A stretch of DNA of 18,868 nucleotides from an uncultured Collinsella sp. (GTDB taxonomy: Bacteria > Actinomycetota > Coriobacteriia > Coriobacteriales > Coriobacteriaceae): positions 1 to 18,868 of the forward strand of contig CABUCA010000042.1 of NCBI GenBank assembly GCA_902489965.1. The letters are read 5' to 3'. Of this stretch, positions 1-6,810 are shown in pieces. The stretch's first letter is position 1, and each line of letters opens with the position of its first letter. Below the pieces are notes generated by a model that saw nothing but the letters and a program-made list of their open reading frames with translations, was not told the origin of the DNA and did no database searches. Position numbers and translations under genes: made by a program.

Positions 1-298
1 CGGGAGTGCACACGTCGCAGAACACGCGGGCGACGCCGTTGTGGCTCGGACGCCACGGCAAAATCTGGAAGGTCGAAGCATCGGGGAATGCCAGCATGTC
101 GGCTTCCTCGGGCGTGGCAAAGCCCTCGATGGCGGAACCGTCAAAGCCAATACCCTCCTCAAAAGCGACCTCGAGGTCCTCGGGGCTAATGGCAAAGTTC
201 TTGAGGCGGCCGAGAATGTCGACAAACCACAGACGCACAAAGCGGATGTCACGCTGCTCTACGGAGCGGAGTACGTAATCGATGTTCTGCTGGTTCAT
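1..298 (-). CDS. glnA: Glutamine synthetase type I, N-terminal part (cut by window edge)
   Basis: The first 99 codons are present; the rest lies beyond the left edge. Glutamine synthetase condenses glutamate and ammonium to glutamine with ATP in the cytoplasm. The visible part is the N-terminal beta-grasp domain, with the family stretches RFVRLWFVDILG (about residues 19-30) and GFDGSAIEGFA (about 51-61) and the TFQILPWRP segment. The ATG at 298 follows a strong AAAGGGGAG ribosome site. Upstream, the 9-mer TATCGCAGA occurs twice in direct orientation (338-346 and 350-358) in the likely promoter region. The upstream gene on this strand is the LacI regulator, 134 bp away, so glnA is probably transcribed alone. 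The GSI assignment is firm; the subtype cannot be told from this fragment. Confidence 0.93.
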   Translation of the reverse strand, partial: MNQQNIDYVLRSVEQRDIRFVRLWFVDILGRLKNFAISPEDLEVAFEEGIGFDGSAIEGFATPEEADMLAFPDASTFQILPWRPSHNGVARVFCDVCTP

Positions 299-337
299 GT
301 CGCTCCCCTTTCTTTCGGGCGGGTTTCGACTGGTCTA

Positions 338-358
338 TATCGCAGATACTATCGCAGA
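338..358 (-). promoter_or_regulatory. Direct repeat in the glnA promoter region
   Basis: TATCGCAGA occurs at 338-346 and again at 350-358, a 12-bp period of about one helical turn. Read on the minus strand, the segment contains TATAGA and TAGTAT, either of which could serve as a -10 box for glnA about 35-50 nt upstream of its start. No clear TTGACA-like -35 was found. A binding site for a nitrogen regulator is possible but unproven. Confidence 0.3.
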
Positions 359-432
359 AAAATGTTTCCGCAGGGTTAAAGCGTATCAAGCGCTCAAAAA
401 ACGTGCGCGAACAGGCCGTTGCGAACGAGCGG

Positions 433-1455
433 CTAGCGCGAGGTCGAGGCGCGGTGTTCGATGTGGCCGGGAATCTCGAAGCGCTTGGGGGCGAGCTTTG
501 CGGCCTCGCCCACGGTGGTGGTGACGACGTCGATGCGCTCGGACAGACGCTCGACCACGCGCTCGGCAATGGTGAGGGTGTCCTGCGCGGCCGTGGTCAC
601 GCCACCAAAGAGCACATGGTTCCAGGGGTAGTCGTCAAACGTCGCGATCTTGAGCCCCGCCGGCAGCGAGGGTCCCAGCTGCGCTAGCGCCTCGGTCAGA
701 CGCAGGAAAACCAAGCCGTTGACAGCAATGAGGCCGAGCTTTTTACCTGCATAGCCGCGGATGGCCTCGTCCAAGCGGCCAACGCCCGTGGCACCGCCGT
801 CGGCTAGGGTGACGACCTCGCCCGCAAGGCCGCGGCGCGAAAGCTCTTCGACAAAGGCCTCGGCGCGCTCTCGACGCACGGGGCTGTCGTCGCTTGCCTC
901 GGTGAGCAGGCACAGACGCTCGCTGCCAGCGGCGGTCAAGGCGTCTACCAGGCCGGCGACCAGCTCACGGTTGTTAGATGTCACCAGATCGACACCGCCG
1001 TCGGCAACGTCGCGGTCGAGCAGCACAACGGGCAGGCGCCCCGCGGCCGCGGCGATCGCCTTGTCGTTGCCTCCGCAGGTGTTGACGACCAGGCCGTCCA
1101 CGCCGGCATCGATAAGTCTGGTGAGCGACTCGGCCTCCTTGGCGGGATCGTTGCCGCTAATGGCCGTCATGAGCGAGCAGCCGCGCGCGGCGGCACTGGC
1201 GGAAAGGCCCTCGAGCATAGCGCTGGAGAACGGGTTGGCGATGTCGGCCAGGATCACGCCGATGAGGTTGGTGCGCGAGCTGCGCAGATTGCGCGCGGCG
1301 GCACGCGGGCGATAGCCGGTGCGCTCGATAACCGCCGCGATGCGAGCACGGGTTTCCTCGGTCATTTGCCCGGGGCGGTTGTTGAGATAGCGCGAGACCG
1401 TGGCTGGGCTCACGCTCGCCTCGGCGGCAATGTCCTTAATTCTCATCTGCGCCAT
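433..1455 (-). CDS. LacI-family transcriptional regulator
   Basis: This 340-residue protein has the classical LacI layout: an N-terminal helix-turn-helix (residues about 5-24, IKDIAAEASVSPATVSRYLN), the hinge-helix region ending near RAAARNLRSSRTN, and a periplasmic-binding-protein-like effector domain starting at LIGVILADIANPFSS. Such proteins repress or activate sugar-use genes in response to a sugar or sugar phosphate. I start it at ATG 1455 (MAQMRIKD) because GGGG lies a few bases upstream and the family begins just before RIKDIA. A further in-frame ATG at 1446 is possible; an upstream extension to 1545 is unlikely. It lies 123 bp downstream of the GntR regulator on the same strand. No sugar-use gene is adjacent, so the effector and targets cannot be named. 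Confidence 0.92.
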   Translation of the reverse strand: MAQMRIKDIAAEASVSPATVSRYLNNRPGQMTEETRARIAAVIERTGYRPRAAARNLRSSRTNLIGVILADIANPFSSAMLEGLSASAAARGCSLMTAISGNDPAKEAESLTRLIDAGVDGLVVNTCGGNDKAIAAAAGRLPVVLLDRDVADGGVDLVTSNNRELVAGLVDALTAAGSERLCLLTEASDDSPVRRERAEAFVEELSRRGLAGEVVTLADGGATGVGRLDEAIRGYAGKKLGLIAVNGLVFLRLTEALAQLGPSLPAGLKIATFDDYPWNHVLFGGVTTAAQDTLTIAERVVERLSERIDVVTTTVGEAAKLAPKRFEIPGHIEHRASTSR

Positions 1456-1578
1456 AGCGCACCCCGTTTCCCAATTGTCGGCGGTCTGAGCCATTTTAGG
1501 CATTTTTAAAAATCTAGGTTGCAAAACGCTGTAGGTGAGCCGCATCGTTTTTGCGTCTCGAGCAGATGCGATGATGGG

Positions 1579-2271
1579 CTAGATAGACGAGTCTTTAGGC
1601 AGCTCAAAGTAGTCGGGATGCAAGGCGATAACCGGGCCCTGCTCCTCGGGCATCAGGTGCAGGTGCGTCTCTGCCAGATAGCTCGCCGTGTCGGTATCGC
1701 CCCCCTTAATGGCCTCGAGAATCCGGCGATGCTGCCGACGAATCGGCTCCCAATCCAAATCCTGCGACACCATACGCAACCAGTTGTATCGCTCAAAATG
1801 CGTGTTGATGCTCTTCATCCAATCCCACAACATGTGACGACCGGCAATCTCAAAACACGTCTCATGGAACAGGTTGTCCAGGTCAAAGAAACGACGCGTT
1901 TCGCTATGGTCGAGCGACTCGGACTCGGCAAGGATCTGCTCAATCCGCTGCTTTTGCTCGGGCGAGGCGGCCGAACAGCATTTAATGAGCACGCTTCTCT
2001 CGAGTTTCTCACGCAAGAAACAGGCGTTCTCGGCGCGCTCCATGCTGATTTTTGAGACATAGGTGCCGCTTTTGGGACGCGTTTCCACCAGCTCCTGCTC
2101 ACGCAGGCGCACAAAGGACTCGCGAATGGGCGTGCGTCCGATTCCCGTCTCCTTTTCCAGACCAATCGCCGAAAGGCGCGTGCCGGGCTTGAGCTCGGCA
2201 TAGATGATCTTGGACCGCAATGCGTTGTACGCCTGGTCTTGCAGGCTCTGATAATGCTGGTGTTGTTCCAT
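1579..2271 (-). CDS. GntR-family regulator with FCD ligand domain
   Basis: This 230-residue protein begins with a GntR winged helix-turn-helix (about residues 9-75, including the typical RTPIRESFVRL and SGTYVSKI stretches) followed by an all-helical FCD domain. The FCD domain keeps the family's metal/ligand residues: the Asp of DLDNLFHE, the His of RRQHRRILEAI and the His residues of AETHLHL. FCD regulators usually sense carboxylic acids or sugar acids. The ATG at 2271 is preceded by a modest AGGG. The gene reads away from the ATPase region and is followed by the LacI gene on the same strand, so the two may form a regulator pair. The regulated pathway is unknown, because neither flank carries a matching catabolic operon. 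Confidence 0.92.
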   Translation of the reverse strand: MEQHQHYQSLQDQAYNALRSKIIYAELKPGTRLSAIGLEKETGIGRTPIRESFVRLREQELVETRPKSGTYVSKISMERAENACFLREKLERSVLIKCCSAASPEQKQRIEQILAESESLDHSETRRFFDLDNLFHETCFEIAGRHMLWDWMKSINTHFERYNWLRMVSQDLDWEPIRRQHRRILEAIKGGDTDTASYLAETHLHLMPEEQGPVIALHPDYFELPKDSSI

Positions 2272-2407
2272 AAAGCCCTCGGATGAAGCTCACGGTTTGT
2301 CGAATTTCACCACGTAATACTATCGCATCGACACGCCCCAGCTCCCAATCAGTCTTTTTGGGACGGGGCTCTTTTAGCTACCCTGGCCCGCAGATCGGCC
2401 CCCTTGC

Positions 2408-2563
2408 CACAAAAGTGGCCCATCTACTACGTTAACACGGATAGCCTCGGCCATACCGAAAACCGTGAAAACAAAACCGCAGGTAGACAGCTTGTCGATT
2501 TTCGAAAAAGCCGACTATGGTTGACCCCTGCGGCTTAAACGTAGTAGATAGGCCCTTTTCGTG
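2408..2563. repeat. Element bounded by about 27-bp imperfect inverted repeats
   Basis: The left arm (2408-2434, containing GGCCCATCTACTACGTT) is the near reverse complement of the right arm (2537-2563, containing AACGTAGTAGATAGGCC). Both arms end in a CACAAAA or TTTTCGTG-like sequence. A second, inner inverted pair CCGCAGG (2477-2483) and CCTGCGG (2527-2533) lies between them. The 156-bp segment has no gene. It could be a MITE-like remnant, a binding-site pair or a large RNA hairpin. No target-site duplication was recognised. Confidence 0.55.
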
Positions 2564-2690
2564 GCGCAGCACTACTGCACCCCAAATTGGCACCCCGAGC
2601 CCTCGTGAGTTGCCAACAAGCTATTCGCCCAGCGCTTTATCCGCGCGGCATTTGGAAAATAGCACCACCGCAAAACCCGCGAGTAGCGCT

Positions 2691-2737
2691 TACTTTGCTA
2701 TATCTTGCTATACTTTGCTATATCTTGCTATATCTTG
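2691..2737 (+). repeat. 10-bp tandem repeat in front of the AAA+ ATPase
   Basis: The units TACTTTGCTA and TATCTTGCTA alternate at 2691-2700, 2701-2710, 2711-2720 and 2721-2730, followed by a partial fifth unit TATCTTG. The 10-bp period places each copy on one face of the helix, as in operator or iteron arrays. CTTTGC (2693-2698, 2713-2718) is complementary to GCAAAG (2739-2744), which overlaps the ribosome site of the ATPase, so the transcript could also fold to mask it. Confidence 0.75.
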
Positions 2738-2753
2738 AGCAAAGGTGGCTCAC

Positions 2754-3845
2754 ATGCAAACAAACCCTTTTAAGCCCACAGCAGGTAAAACACCTCCCAC
2801 GATTATCGGCCGCGAAGATGTACTCGAAGAATTCAATGAAGGCCTCATCAACGGGCCTGGTGCCCCGGGGCGCCTAATGCGCATAGCCGGCGTCCGTGGA
2901 ACGGGCAAGACGGTCCTCCTTGACGAGTGCTCACGTTTGGCGCAAAGCCGTGGCTGGACGGTCATAAAAGAGGTCGCAACCGAGGGACTTTGCCAGCGCA
3001 TTCTCGAACAGCTGCAGCCCAAATTCCAGGCCAAACACGCCAGATTTGAGCCCACCGTAGCTGGCATATCCATCGGCAGCATAGATATTGAGCGAATCGG
3101 CCCATCGCTACGCGACGCCATGAGACAGACAATATCCAAGAATGGAAATGGCCTGCTCATCACTCTCGACGAGGTTCAAGACGCAGAGCTCGATGAGGTC
3201 CGAACGCTCTCCATTGCGATTCAGCAGGTTATCGGCGAAGACCTTGATATCGCCTTTGTTTTTGCTGGGCTGCCTTCGATGATTGAAAGCATCATCAACG
3301 GAAAGACACTTACGTTTTTGCGCCGTGCCCTCCCCTTTGATCTGAAGGCTGTGGCAGTAACCGAAGTGTCGTACTCCCTCGAGGAAACCATTGAAGCGTC
3401 TGGCATGGAGTTGCAGCCAGGTATTGCCGGCCAACTTGCCGAGGCAACGCAAGGCTATCCTTTCATGATCCAACTCGTTGGATACTACGCATGGCAGTTG
3501 GCGAGACGTGCACATACAGCGATTATTGGAGAAGAAGAAGCCGAGCGCGGCATTGCAACGGCACGCGAACGCTTCTGCGCCATGGTGATTGAGCCCGCGC
3601 TGCAGCGCATTCCGCCCACGTGCATCGCTTATCTGCTGAGCATGGCGTCTTTGGGGCAGACGAGCTCGACTAGCATGGTTGCCGATGGCCTAAACAAAAC
3701 GCCTCAACAGGTGAGCTCCGTCCGCAGCCGCCTGTTAAGAGAATCGATTATCGAGGCTCCTTCGTACGGCAAGGTCTCATTTGCCATCCCCTACATGCGC
3801 GACTACCTCTACGAGCACAAAGCCGAACTGGAAGTTGAACTGTAG
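2754..3845 (+). CDS. AAA+ ATPase with C-terminal winged-helix (COG1672/Orc1-Cdc6-like)
   Basis: This 363-residue protein has a Walker A motif GVRGTGKT (residues 46-53), a Walker B LLITLDE (134-140), a sensor-like strand FVFAGLPS (about 167-174) and a C-terminal region that looks like a winged helix (about 300-360, TSMVADGLNKTPQQVSSVRSRLL onward). The layout matches prokaryotic AAA_16/COG1672 ATPases, which resemble Orc1/Cdc6 and STAND proteins. Their roles are mostly unknown. I prefer ATG 2754 over GTG 2745 because AAAGGTGG (2741-2748) is well spaced for it. The gene stands alone, flanked by a tandem repeat upstream and degenerate inverted repeats downstream, and its codon use is less GC-biased than its neighbours. 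This suggests acquisition by transfer. A stand-alone regulator, a defence ATPase or a cryptic mobile-element protein are all possible. Confidence 0.88.
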   Translation: MQTNPFKPTAGKTPPTIIGREDVLEEFNEGLINGPGAPGRLMRIAGVRGTGKTVLLDECSRLAQSRGWTVIKEVATEGLCQRILEQLQPKFQAKHARFEPTVAGISIGSIDIERIGPSLRDAMRQTISKNGNGLLITLDEVQDAELDEVRTLSIAIQQVIGEDLDIAFVFAGLPSMIESIINGKTLTFLRRALPFDLKAVAVTEVSYSLEETIEASGMELQPGIAGQLAEATQGYPFMIQLVGYYAWQLARRAHTAIIGEEEAERGIATARERFCAMVIEPALQRIPPTCIAYLLSMASLGQTSSTSMVADGLNKTPQQVSSVRSRLLRESIIEAPSYGKVSFAIPYMRDYLYEHKAELEVEL

Positions 3846-3867
3846 AAACGACAACTGCCCTGCAAGA

Positions 3868-4014
3868 TGAAAACCGTTTTCGTACGGATTTAAAGCAGAC
3901 GTAAACGGTTTTCGTCTTGATTTGCGTCCGAAATTAAGACGTAAATTGCGCTTTCGTACGCTTATTACCAGACGCAACGTGCTTTCGTCCGACGATACGT
4001 CTGCAATCCAGACG
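3868..4014. repeat. Degenerate inverted-repeat cluster behind the ATPase
   Basis: Variants of a quasi-palindrome of the form AGACG-AAA...TTTCGT recur about every 30-40 bp. GAAAACCGTTTTC lies at 3869-3881. AGACGTAAACGG...TTCGTCT lies at 3897-3917, AGACGTAAA...TTTCGTACG at 3937-3960 and AGACGCAA...TTTCGTCCG at 3970-3991. A final AGACG is at 4010-4014. No open frame of interest runs through it. The segment could form a series of short hairpins in the ATPase 3' end, or be binding sites. Confidence 0.6.
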
Positions 4015-4021
4015 AAAAGAA

Positions 4022-4048
4022 CCCCGAGCTCGTGTGAGCTCGGGGCCC
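4022..4048 (+). terminator. Rho-independent terminator behind the ATPase
   Basis: A perfect 10-bp stem CCCCGAGCTC / GAGCTCGGGG (4022-4031 and 4036-4045) with a GTGT loop is followed by CCCTTT. The plus-strand T run is short. On the minus strand the hairpin is followed by TTCTTTT, so it could work in both directions. Confidence 0.7.
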
Positions 4049-4068
4049 TTTGTGCCGCACATCTATGA

Positions 4069-4344
4069 GATGGAATCGATGCGCACGGGCGCTACTCCAT
4101 GTAGCCACCCTGGGATGGCGGAAACCTCGTCGTTCCCCGCCTGATGGGCGTGCTCAAGGCATCCGTCCCCCTCTTTATCGACGTGACCGGCAAAAAGCTC
4201 GTCGAGGAAACTATCCGCACGCACCGCGATGTGGCCGACGCCATCGCCTCGCGCAATCCCACCGCCGCGCACGACGCGATGTATCTGCACCTGGTGTATA
4301 ACCGCAACATGATTGCGGAGGGAGCAGAAGCAAAAAGCATTTAG
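4069..4344 (+). pseudogene. C-terminal remnant of a GntR/FCD regulator
   Basis: The plus-strand frame ending at 4344 encodes the tail of an FCD ligand-binding domain. It runs from DGGNLVVPRLMGVLKAS to HRDVADAIASRNPTAAHDAMYLHL, with the helix pattern and the His residues that bind metal in FadR/FCD proteins. The matching part upstream is broken by an in-frame TAG at 4102-4104 and then a TGA at 4066-4068, and no winged helix-turn-helix is present. The only in-frame ATG for the intact part is 4144 (66 residues), without a good ribosome site. A strong terminator follows directly. I read this as a decayed regulator whose N-terminal half was lost, perhaps when the ATPase patch entered. Expression as a short peptide cannot be ruled out. 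Confidence 0.72.
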
Positions 4345-4378
4345 GGCCCGACAATAATCTTTCTTTGGCAAAACGCAG

Positions 4379-4417
4379 GCGGCGGCTGCCCAACACACAG
4401 GGCAGCCGCCGCTTTTT
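4379..4417 (+). terminator. Rho-independent terminator behind the regulator remnant
   Basis: A 13-bp perfect GC-rich stem (4379-4391 with 4400-4412) and an AACACACA loop are followed by TTTTT (4413-4417) on the plus strand. It still marks the end of the decayed regulator's transcript. On the minus strand it is followed by a weaker TGCGTTTT and may also stop the oxidoreductase transcript. Confidence 0.85.
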
Positions 4418-4443
4418 GCAATCGATTGGTGCAAAGGGGTTGG

Positions 4444-6393
4444 CTAGAGGGCGCAGGCAACCTTGTAGCCGTCGCCGATGGCGTCGCGAATGTTGCCGCA
4501 CTTGTTGGCGTCACCCAACACGTGGGTGGCAACACCGGCAGCGGCAAGGTCGTCGGCCAACTTGGTATTGGGACGATAGCCCATGGCAAGCACCAGCGTA
4601 TCGGCACCGGCGATAGTGTGGACCTCGCCGTCCTTTTCGTAACTGATGGTGTCCTCGGTAATCTCGGTCACCTTGGCCTCAGTCAGCACGTGAACGCCCT
4701 TGGAGAGCATGCGCGTGATGAGCACCGCGCGACCGGCACCGCCCTCGTTGGCAGCGAGCGTCTTGGTCATCTCGATGACGGTGACATCGCGATTGGCCGG
4801 CGAGAGGTCATTGACCAACGGGGCCAGGTAATCGGCCGTCTCGCAGCCGACGGTGCCGCCGCCGACGATGACGATCTTCTTGCCCGGGAAAGCCTTGCCG
4901 CCCAGCAGGTCGTCAGCCGTCATAACTTGCTTAAAGCCCTGCATGAAGGCCGGGGCGATGGGCTCGGCGCCATAAGCCAGGACAACCTCGTAACCCGCGT
5001 AGTCACGCTGAATGTCCTCGGCCGAAAGCTCGGTGCCAAAGACGCATGTGACGCCGGCCGCGGCCAAGCGACGGTACTGATACTTGATCACGCGGGTGAG
5101 TTCCTGCTTTGCCGGCGGAACGGCCGCGATACGCATCTCGCCGCCCGGCTCGTCCTGCTTATCCACCAGCACCACGTTATGACCGCGCTTGGCGGCAATG
5201 TAGGCAGCCTCCATGCCCGCAGGACCAGCGCCCACAACCAGCACGTTCTTGGCCTCGGCGGCAGGCTCGTAGCCGGCCTCGTCGCGCTCCACATCCGGGT
5301 TGACGGTGCAAGAGATGCGCTTGCCAAACATAATGCCGTTCAGGCAGCGCAGGCAGCCAATGCAGGGGCGAATATCGTCGGCGTTGCCGACAGCGGCCTT
5401 GTTGCAGAACTCGGCATCGCACAGATTGGCACGGCCCATCATGCAGATGTCGGCAGCGCCGTCCTCGATCAGCTCCTCGGCGATCCAGGCCTCGTTGATG
5501 CGGCCGACGGTGGCGACGGGAATGTTGACGTGCTTCTTAATCTCACGCGAGCAGGCGGCGTGCGAGGCCTGCTGCGTACCGGCGGCGGGAATCGCGGAGC
5601 CGCGCTTGATAGTGGTGCCGCCCGACACATGAATCATGTCGACGCCGGCCTTCTCCAGGCGACGCGAGACGTAGATCATGTCGTTGAGGGTCAGGCCGCC
5701 ATCGGTGTATTCATCGCCCGAAATGCGGACGTCGATGATAAAGTCCTTGCCGCAGCGTTCGCGAATCTCGGCGATGACCTCGAGTAAGAAGCGCATGCGG
5801 GCGTCGAGCGAGCCGCCGTACTCGTCGGTACGCTTGTTGTAGAGCGGAGTCAAAAAGCCGCCGAGCATGCCGTGGGCGTGTGCCGCATGGACTTCAACGC
5901 CATCGACGCCAGCCTTCTGCATACGCACGGCAGCGTCGCCAAACTGATGCGTGAGCTCGTGAATCTCGTCGACCGTGATGGGGCGCGGTGCCTCGCGGGC
6001 GTAAGACGGGCCCACAAAGGACGGAGCGATCAGGCGCGGCGTGCCCGGAATGTTAAAGGCCATGTAGGCGGGATGGAAGAGCTGCGGCATGATCTTGCAG
6101 CCATACTCGTGGACGGCCGCGGCGAGCTTTTCCCAGCCGGGGATAAACGTGTCGTCGTAGCAGCACATGTCACCCGGCAGATAGGTATAGGTAGGCTCGA
6201 CCGTCACGACCTCGGTAATGATGAGGCCCACGCCGCCCTTGGCGCGGGCACGGTAATGATCGACCAAGTCGTCGGTCACATAGCCATGATCGGCCAGGTT
6301 CGTGGACACCGGCGGCATAAAGACGCGGTTCTTGACCTCGGTCGTACCGACCTTGATCGGACTAAAGAGCATTGGATAGGCGGAGGACTCCAT
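4444..6393 (-). CDS. NADH:flavin oxidoreductase, BaiH/FadH-like (FMN, 4Fe-4S, FAD)
   Basis: This 649-residue enzyme has the three-part layout of 2,4-dienoyl-CoA reductase and the bile-acid enzymes BaiCD/BaiH. An Old-Yellow-Enzyme TIM barrel spans about residues 8-335, with HAAHAHGMLGGFL near 169-181 and NKRTDEYGGS near 186-195. An iron-sulfur cluster segment has Cys 344, 347, 350 and 362. The FAD/NAD(P)H module has GAGPAG at 388-393 and a second dinucleotide fold at VIVGGGTVGCET. Electrons would pass from NAD(P)H via FAD and 4Fe-4S to FMN and then to a C=C or similar bond of the substrate. ATG 6393 is preceded by AAAGGAA. The gene stands alone with an inverted repeat upstream. The substrate (enoate, bile acid, steroid or other) cannot be read from the sequence. 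Confidence 0.93.
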   Translation of the reverse strand: MESSAYPMLFSPIKVGTTEVKNRVFMPPVSTNLADHGYVTDDLVDHYRARAKGGVGLIITEVVTVEPTYTYLPGDMCCYDDTFIPGWEKLAAAVHEYGCKIMPQLFHPAYMAFNIPGTPRLIAPSFVGPSYAREAPRPITVDEIHELTHQFGDAAVRMQKAGVDGVEVHAAHAHGMLGGFLTPLYNKRTDEYGGSLDARMRFLLEVIAEIRERCGKDFIIDVRISGDEYTDGGLTLNDMIYVSRRLEKAGVDMIHVSGGTTIKRGSAIPAAGTQQASHAACSREIKKHVNIPVATVGRINEAWIAEELIEDGAADICMMGRANLCDAEFCNKAAVGNADDIRPCIGCLRCLNGIMFGKRISCTVNPDVERDEAGYEPAAEAKNVLVVGAGPAGMEAAYIAAKRGHNVVLVDKQDEPGGEMRIAAVPPAKQELTRVIKYQYRRLAAAGVTCVFGTELSAEDIQRDYAGYEVVLAYGAEPIAPAFMQGFKQVMTADDLLGGKAFPGKKIVIVGGGTVGCETADYLAPLVNDLSPANRDVTVIEMTKTLAANEGGAGRAVLITRMLSKGVHVLTEAKVTEITEDTISYEKDGEVHTIAGADTLVLAMGYRPNTKLADDLAAAGVATHVLGDANKCGNIRDAIGDGYKVACAL

Positions 6394-6422
6394 GCGGGAT
6401 TCCTTTCATTTGAGCCGCTAGG

Positions 6423-6461
6423 CGGCAGTTGCTGACGTACCTATCGTACCAGCAACTGCCG
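6423..6461. promoter_or_regulatory. Inverted repeat upstream of the flavin oxidoreductase
   Basis: CGGCAGTTGCTG (6423-6434) and CAGCAACTGCCG (6450-6461) form a perfect 12-bp inverted repeat, with an extra GTAC/GTAC pair inside. It ends 29 bp upstream of the oxidoreductase start. On the minus strand no T run follows, so it is not a typical terminator. A TTGACT on that strand just upstream makes an operator overlapping the promoter plausible. Confidence 0.55.
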
Positions 6462-6495
6462 TATCCGCAGTCAAACATGCCCAAACGCCGGTCGG

Positions 6496-6696
6496 CTAAT
6501 GAATACCGCGGCCCAAGTCTTCGGCGATTTTGTCCACGCCCTTAAGTGCGGCGCACGTCTTTTTGTTGGAGCAATGCCCGGTGCAAACGCCACCCTGAGC
6601 GCAGTCGGCGCAGGTGCCCTTGCGGTAGATGCGCACGCATACCGCGACAAACGCAATACCGATAACAGCCAGTACAACAATATCGATAGGTGCCAT
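6496..6696 (-). CDS. FeoB-associated Cys-rich membrane peptide
   Basis: This 66-residue protein has one N-terminal transmembrane helix (about residues 4-22, IDIVVLAVIGIAFVAVCV) and a short cytoplasmic or external tail with five cysteines (CADCAQGGVC, then GHC and KTC). This is the pattern of the FeoB-associated Cys-rich family. Members usually sit next to feoB and are thought to assist ferrous-iron transport, but the mechanism is not established. ATG 6696 has an ideal AGGAGG site 7 nt upstream. It lies 176 bp downstream of feoB on the same strand but behind the feoB terminator, so it depends on read-through or its own promoter. A longer overlapping frame from 6701 lacks this signature and was not used. 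Confidence 0.88.
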   Translation of the reverse strand: MAPIDIVVLAVIGIAFVAVCVRIYRKGTCADCAQGGVCTGHCSNKKTCAALKGVDKIAEDLGRGIH

Positions 6697-6750
6697 AGCA
6701 AGCCTCCTCTAGTTAACCATCACTTACTTTACCCCATTCTCCACCTACCA

Positions 6751-6775
6751 AAAAGGGACAGGTTCATTTTGGTCG
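6751..6775. repeat. GGGACAGG...CATTTTGG repeat-like sequence
   Basis: The segment between the Cys-rich peptide and the feoB terminator contains AAAAAGGGACAGG followed by TTCATTTTGG. It resembles half of the GGGGAC-T-GTCCCC palindrome behind the HPr gene (10031-10047). It is non-coding. The assignment as a dispersed repeat rests only on this resemblance. Confidence 0.3.
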
Positions 6776-6810
6776 GTTTTATCTGCGGAAACGCCACATC
6801 TCCCCCCACC

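Larger units (their letters stand above)
2272..2753. other. Intergenic region between divergent gntR and the AAA+ ATPase
   Basis: No gene is supported here, although short open frames exist on the plus strand. The left part should hold the gntR promoter. On the minus strand TAGTAT near 2316-2321 is a possible -10 box, without a convincing -35. The middle is an element bounded by long imperfect inverted repeats (2408-2563), and the right end is a 10-bp tandem repeat directly upstream of the ATPase. The region is less GC-rich than the neighbouring housekeeping genes. Confidence 0.6.

Noticed and set aside
366..430. Possible terminator of the LacI gene
   Set aside because: A TTTTTT run exists on the minus strand, but the preceding GTTCGC sequences are direct rather than inverted and form no strong stem.
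2691..2737. CRISPR-like array
   Set aside because: The units are only 10 bp and directly adjacent, without spacers.
2517..2738. Short plus-strand frames upstream of the ATPase
   Set aside because: They read through the inverted repeat arm and the tandem repeat, and have no ribosome site or protein-like composition.
4426..5787. 453-codon open frame antisense to the flavin oxidoreductase
   Set aside because: It is the shadow of a clearly real gene with matching cofactor motifs on the minus strand.
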